Shown here: positions 60,790-64,000 of the stretch, one piece after another
How the letters are laid out: each line of letters begins with the position of its first letter
How positions within the stretch are numbered: position 1 is the first letter of the stretch
IMG/VR virus record: IMGVR_UViG_3300010885_003070
Coordinates: 17,074-81,073 of that record
Source of the DNA: a virus
Direction: 5' to 3' (one strand)
Length of the DNA stretch: 64,000 nt
Notes under the pieces: generated by a model
The model's database searches: none
The model's input: only the letters and a program-made list of their open reading frames with translations
What the model was told of the DNA's origin: nothing
Program-made: the position numbers and the translations under genes

Positions 60790-61466
60790 AACGGATGCTC
60801 CAATCTAAATTGTTTAATCTTATTGACTAACTCAGGTATATACTCACTACGTTGTTTCACAAAGACCTGAGGATCTTCGTTATCAACTGATATCAGTACC
60901 ACAATCTGCTTTGCCTTGATACCTGTCATCTCTTCATACATCAAAGAGTAACAGGTACATTGTTCAAAGTAGTTTAGGATCCACTCTTCTCTCTTGGTTC
61001 TCAAAGATGTCTTAAAGTCAATAACAGAAGGTACACCGTCAAACTCGGCAATACAATCAACTTGACCTGCGAGACCGAGAGTTTCGCTATAGAGCATAGT
61101 TTCCAAATAGTGAACATTGTCAATCCTATCAACGATGGGTACAAATTGGCGAAACGCATGATGCATATCTGGCATCACATTTTCGTCTAAAAAACTGCTC
61201 CGCTCCTGATTTGAGAGATAAGATTCCATAAGCGAATGAAATTTTGTACCTCTTCTACTTGCTCGTCCTGATATCTTATTCGCTTCTTCTTCCCCCACTT
61301 TAGCCCTCCATTTGGCAATGGAGTCGCCTTTGAAGTGGGATAAAAAAGTTGTGACGGACGGTAACTTTTTTCCGTTTGGTGAGATGTAGTATCGCTTGCC
61401 ATTATATTCTTCTCTCTTTAGATTTATCAGATAGTGGTCTTGGTTTAGATGATTAAAGGTTTTCAA
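60786..61466 (-). CDS. PD-(D/E)XK exonuclease (MGME1/Cas4-like)
   Basis: 226 residues. KKLPSVTTFLSHF and RRGTKFHSLMESYL (the GTxxH helix) precede LGLAGQVDCIAEFDGVPSVI with DFKTS, giving the D...D-x-K catalytic set of the PD-(D/E)XK fold. FEQCTCYSLMYEEMTGIKAK supplies the downstream Gln-containing helix. This is the family of cyanophage exonucleases related to the mitochondrial MGME1 nuclease, acting on single-stranded or flap DNA in replication and recombination. ATGA overlaps on both sides place it in an operon with its neighbours. Confidence 0.85.
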   Translation of the reverse strand: MKTFNHLNQDHYLINLKREEYNGKRYYISPNGKKLPSVTTFLSHFKGDSIAKWRAKVGEEEANKISGRASRRGTKFHSLMESYLSNQERSSFLDENVMPDMHHAFRQFVPIVDRIDNVHYLETMLYSETLGLAGQVDCIAEFDGVPSVIDFKTSLRTKREEWILNYFEQCTCYSLMYEEMTGIKAKQIVVLISVDNEDPQVFVKQRSEYIPELVNKIKQFRLEHPL

Positions 61467-61759
61467 CAGCCATTATAGTGGTCATCGAAATCTTCGATAC
61501 CTTCACCTTTCTTGTCTAACTGATTAGCCCAGTTGCCGAAGAAACCTTCAGCACGACGAAAATTACCACCACGAACTTTCTTGAGACAGTCATCAACGGT
61601 GAGAGAGGCACCATGACGCTGATCAAGCGGTATGTTGTTTTGAGTGATTAGCCGAAAGACATAACCGACGTATTCAAGGGCTTCATCCTTATCCACTTTG
61701 CGGTTGTCTTTCAACTCTTTGATTAGAACGTTTATACTATTTTCCACAGGTCCTGACAT
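61463..61759 (-). CDS. Small protein upstream of exonuclease, unknown
   Basis: 98 residues, soluble, acidic at the C-terminus (GEGIEDFDDHYNGC). DEALEYVGYVFRLITQNNIP and LDQRHGASLTVDDCLKKVRG are the distinctive parts; I recognise no family. Four-base ATGA overlap with the exonuclease gene implies co-expression, perhaps as a nuclease partner (inference). Confidence 0.6.
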   Translation of the reverse strand: MSGPVENSINVLIKELKDNRKVDKDEALEYVGYVFRLITQNNIPLDQRHGASLTVDDCLKKVRGGNFRRAEGFFGNWANQLDKKGEGIEDFDDHYNGC

Positions 61760-61762
61760 ACT

Positions 61763-62026
61763 TTATTCCTTTATAATTATACCAGCAGTTTTAGCTGCGT
61801 GATCAAAACATCTGTCCCAAGTAGATAGCCAAGCAACATAACTATTGTGACTACTCGGAACACTTTCATTTATCTCACCTTGAAGATATTCAATACACTG
61901 TCTTGATAGTGAATGATACTCTTCATTAGTAACTTCCAAGATGTTACTGGATAGAAACTCTTGAAATGCCGGAGTCCGACTTAGCCGCTCGGCATAGTAA
62001 TGCTTTGTTTTCACACCCCAATTCAT
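61763..62026 (-). CDS. Unknown small protein
   Basis: 87 residues: MNWGVKTKHYYAERLSRTPA, then EYHSLSRQCIEYLQGEINES and WLSTWDRCFDHAAKTAGIII. Mostly helical, with no signal or motif I can name. It lies 3 nt upstream of the preceding small gene in the same operon and has an AATGGAG site near the start. No function proposed. Confidence 0.55.
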   Translation of the reverse strand: MNWGVKTKHYYAERLSRTPAFQEFLSSNILEVTNEEYHSLSRQCIEYLQGEINESVPSSHNSYVAWLSTWDRCFDHAAKTAGIIIKE

Positions 62027-62040
62027 AATGATACTCCATT

Positions 62041-62583
62041 TTATTTGCGATTAGGATTCTGATGATCTATACCTTTACCTGTCGTAAATGACGGCCGCAT
62101 ACTCACAGGTTTCCTTGGATTGAATTCCGTTTGAGCAGGCGATTCTGGATTATTATATCTGGTTTTACCGACGTTGGCAACCCTACCCATACCAGGATCA
62201 TTGGATTGATTTGTTCCTTTGATGATAGTTTTCCTCTTTGAGCGAAGGGCTACGGAATCTTGATCGTATTTCTTACCTAACTCTTCCATATCTCTGCGGA
62301 ATGCTTTTGTATCTTTCTTATTTGTTCCTTTAGCGGCCACATAGCGAGACTGTTCGCCTTTATCTAACCACTTTCCTTCAGTTTTGCGGAATCCATATCC
62401 TTTGGAACGTAGATCGGAATCAAAAGATTTCATTCTTTGTTTGTTTTCCGTATCAGACAAATGTGAGCGCCAAGCTGTAATTCCGGCGGAAGCACGACCT
62501 TCTTTTTCGTGCTTATGAACCCTAGCCAAAGGATTACCTTCTTCTAGTTCTTTTTCTTGAAGATATTGAAAAAATGATAGCAT
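62041..62583 (-). CDS. Basic protein of unknown function
   Basis: 180 residues from the ATG at 62581-62583, which follows the upstream stop by one base; a longer frame starting 23 codons earlier overlaps the virion gene and is rejected. MLSFFQYLQEKELEEGNPLA begins it; RMKSFDSDLRSKGYGFRKTE with GKW is a block I recall in uncharacterised marine-phage proteins. The protein is very basic and Lys/Arg/Asn-rich throughout, suggesting nucleic-acid binding or packaging in the head (inference). Confidence 0.6.
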   Translation of the reverse strand: MLSFFQYLQEKELEEGNPLARVHKHEKEGRASAGITAWRSHLSDTENKQRMKSFDSDLRSKGYGFRKTEGKWLDKGEQSRYVAAKGTNKKDTKAFRRDMEELGKKYDQDSVALRSKRKTIIKGTNQSNDPGMGRVANVGKTRYNNPESPAQTEFNPRKPVSMRPSFTTGKGIDHQNPNRK

Positions 62584-62584
62584 G

Positions 62585-64000
62585 TTAGTAAATCTCTCTC
62601 CATTGAATGCCTGCCCATACATCGGATGTTCCGCCAATCGCTTGAATAGCAACTACATATATTTCGGAGTTGGATGATGCGATGTTTTGAGTAATAAAGT
62701 TTTTCTTCGCATTACTTGGATTATTGATAGGTGATGTGCCAGTTCCTTTGCCAGAACCACCAGGACTGCTTGTGCCAACAATACCATTCTCCATCTCATC
62801 ACCACCCACCATAGCAGTTCCTGTTAGATTATACTCAACTGCTGAGTTGGTGTCAGCACTAATCCATGTTGTGTTAGCAAGCGTTAGTCCAGCAGTATTG
62901 GCTAACTTAATAAGTTTCCAATATGCTGGATAGTTTTCAGCATACACATTTATATTGCCCATACGAACGGTAACTCTGTTTGGATATGTTCTAAAGTTAT
63001 TCTTTAGACGAATTGCTATAAGAGGATAGTTACCGCTTGCTGTTGTTACTGATCGTGCCGCACTACCTGTTGTAATAGCCCAGTCAATACCACTCTCAAT
63101 ATATCCACCTTCTGAAATAACAGTAGAACAAATTTGGTCAAAGTAAGCACCAGTGGTGGCACCAGTGTTTCTAATCTCACAGCGAACTGGTAGATTAGGA
63201 TTACTCATATAAACGGTTGGTAAGAAATTGCTGTTATAGAACTCATGTGCTACAATTAGATTACCATTATATACGAAACCTGTTCTTACACGACCAACAC
63301 CAAGCCATTGAAAGTCGGTCCAGAAGATTTGTGTATTGCTGATATCCATATTAAAACTACCAACGTTACCTGTTACAGTACCAGTGATAGATGTATTACA
63401 AGTATCCATATTCCATTGTGCTTGTGGTACTCTGCGCTCGACTATTGTACCACTTGTGTCCGATCTAATAACCATACTTAATGTGCTATTGCCTGCTTGC
63501 TCAAAGTAGATACCATTGTTAGCATCAAAGTAACCGGTTCTCTTTGTTACGTTAGCAGTAGCATTATAGAAATTGATTGTTGATTTGATTAGCTGACTTT
63601 TACCAGGCATATAGTTGTGATATTGTTTTGTCTGGTGAATAGCATAACTTGTTGGACTATTGTTTGTTGATAATCTGGCTGCTGCTTGATTAGATAGGTG
63701 GATGACATTAGCACCGGGACCTAATTCATCAATAAAGTTTGGATCAAGACCGTATGTGTGCTTATAGTCACCAAGCGTAAACCCTTCTGATACTCTCATT
63801 CTACCAAAAGCATCAACAGCACCGGCAACTGGAGTTGAGGTTACTGTGCCTGTAATAGCAGCGGTGACTGGTAGAGGATTTGCTGTATTGATAGCAGCAC
63901 CTGTGCTTTGGAAGATTCTAACATTACCGGTAACATTAGCTGTAAGTGGATTACCAATGTTTACTGTACCGGTTACACCTACGTTACCACCAATAGGCAT
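62585..64000 (-). CDS. Virion structural protein, possibly incomplete at window edge
   Basis: 471 residues to an ATG at the last bases of the window; the true start may lie outside. GNVGVTGTVNIGNPLTANVT is a short beta lead. FGRMRVSEGFTLGDYKHTYG, then GYFDANNGIYFEQAGN, QTKQYHNYMPGKSQLI and DISNTQIFWTDFQWLGVGRV, align by eye with the centre of the 980-residue protein at 19089-22031 (GMFDDQNGIFWEFDGN, MQMMAIQFSWYGAGFIDYMV). The shared domain is known from large structural proteins of T4-like marine phages. Its exact place in the virion is unknown. Confidence 0.75.
   Translation of the reverse strand: MPIGGNVGVTGTVNIGNPLTANVTGNVRIFQSTGAAINTANPLPVTAAITGTVTSTPVAGAVDAFGRMRVSEGFTLGDYKHTYGLDPNFIDELGPGANVIHLSNQAAARLSTNNSPTSYAIHQTKQYHNYMPGKSQLIKSTINFYNATANVTKRTGYFDANNGIYFEQAGNSTLSMVIRSDTSGTIVERRVPQAQWNMDTCNTSITGTVTGNVGSFNMDISNTQIFWTDFQWLGVGRVRTGFVYNGNLIVAHEFYNSNFLPTVYMSNPNLPVRCEIRNTGATTGAYFDQICSTVISEGGYIESGIDWAITTGSAARSVTTASGNYPLIAIRLKNNFRTYPNRVTVRMGNINVYAENYPAYWKLIKLANTAGLTLANTTWISADTNSAVEYNLTGTAMVGGDEMENGIVGTSSPGGSGKGTGTSPINNPSNAKKNFITQNIASSNSEIYVVAIQAIGGTSDVWAGIQWREIY

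Overview
The window is a piece of a tailed-phage genome with a T4-type (myovirus) core. Recognisable T4 homologues are gp4, gp53, gp25, gp6, gp7 and gp8 in T4 order on the minus strand, gp48, gp54 and gp26/51-type proteins on the plus strand, and gp33-gp59-gp32 on the minus strand. Base composition looks uniformly AT-rich (about 40% GC by eye). The gp32 and many virion proteins resemble those I recall from cyanophages, pelagiphages and T4-superfamily phages of alphaproteobacteria. The tmRNA gene is circularly permuted, as in alphaproteobacterial hosts, so an alphaproteobacterial host is the best guess (inference).

Layout. 1-1661: two adjacent radical SAM genes, the first cut by the window edge. 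1666-32372: about 30 kb of tail-fibre and adhesin genes, nearly all touching or overlapping. They are built from a few shared N-terminal anchors, NAAF/ANNVAPQ-type shaft repeats and many alternative tips: glycine-rich, C1q-like, S74 chaperone, IPT/Ig-like and RCC1 propeller. The module includes a 2133-residue repeat fibre, small chaperone-like proteins and a left-handed beta-helix protein. 32381-51369: baseplate genes, namely a DUF4815-like giant, gp8, gp7, gp6, gp25, a spike, an OB-like hub protein, a gp27-like hub protein, gp53, an unassigned virion protein and gp4. 51411-56692 (plus strand): gp48, gp54, gp26-type protein, a small partner, and a 976-residue protein with three apparent cell-wall hydrolase domains. 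56693-58775 (minus): a hairpin terminator, gp32, a hidden 58-aa gene, gp59 and gp33. 58799-59090: the permuted tmRNA. 59098-61759: an ANL-type adenylating enzyme, a hidden 39-aa lipoprotein, a PD-(D/E)XK exonuclease and a small unknown. 61763-64000: two unknowns and a virion protein reaching the right edge.

How it works together. Baseplate, fibre and hub genes would be late genes. T4-type late promoter sequences (TATAAATA, CTAAATA) lie before several of them, often overlapping the upstream stop codon, and gp33 is the late co-activator. gp32 and gp59 serve replication and recombination; gp32 and the tmRNA each have perfect-consensus sigma70 promoter boxes. The hub looks split compared with T4: the spike helix, OB-like part, gp27-like ring and lysozyme functions sit in separate proteins. 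The most unusual feature is the phage-encoded two-piece tmRNA with a complete degradation tag (ANDNFASFDLALAA).
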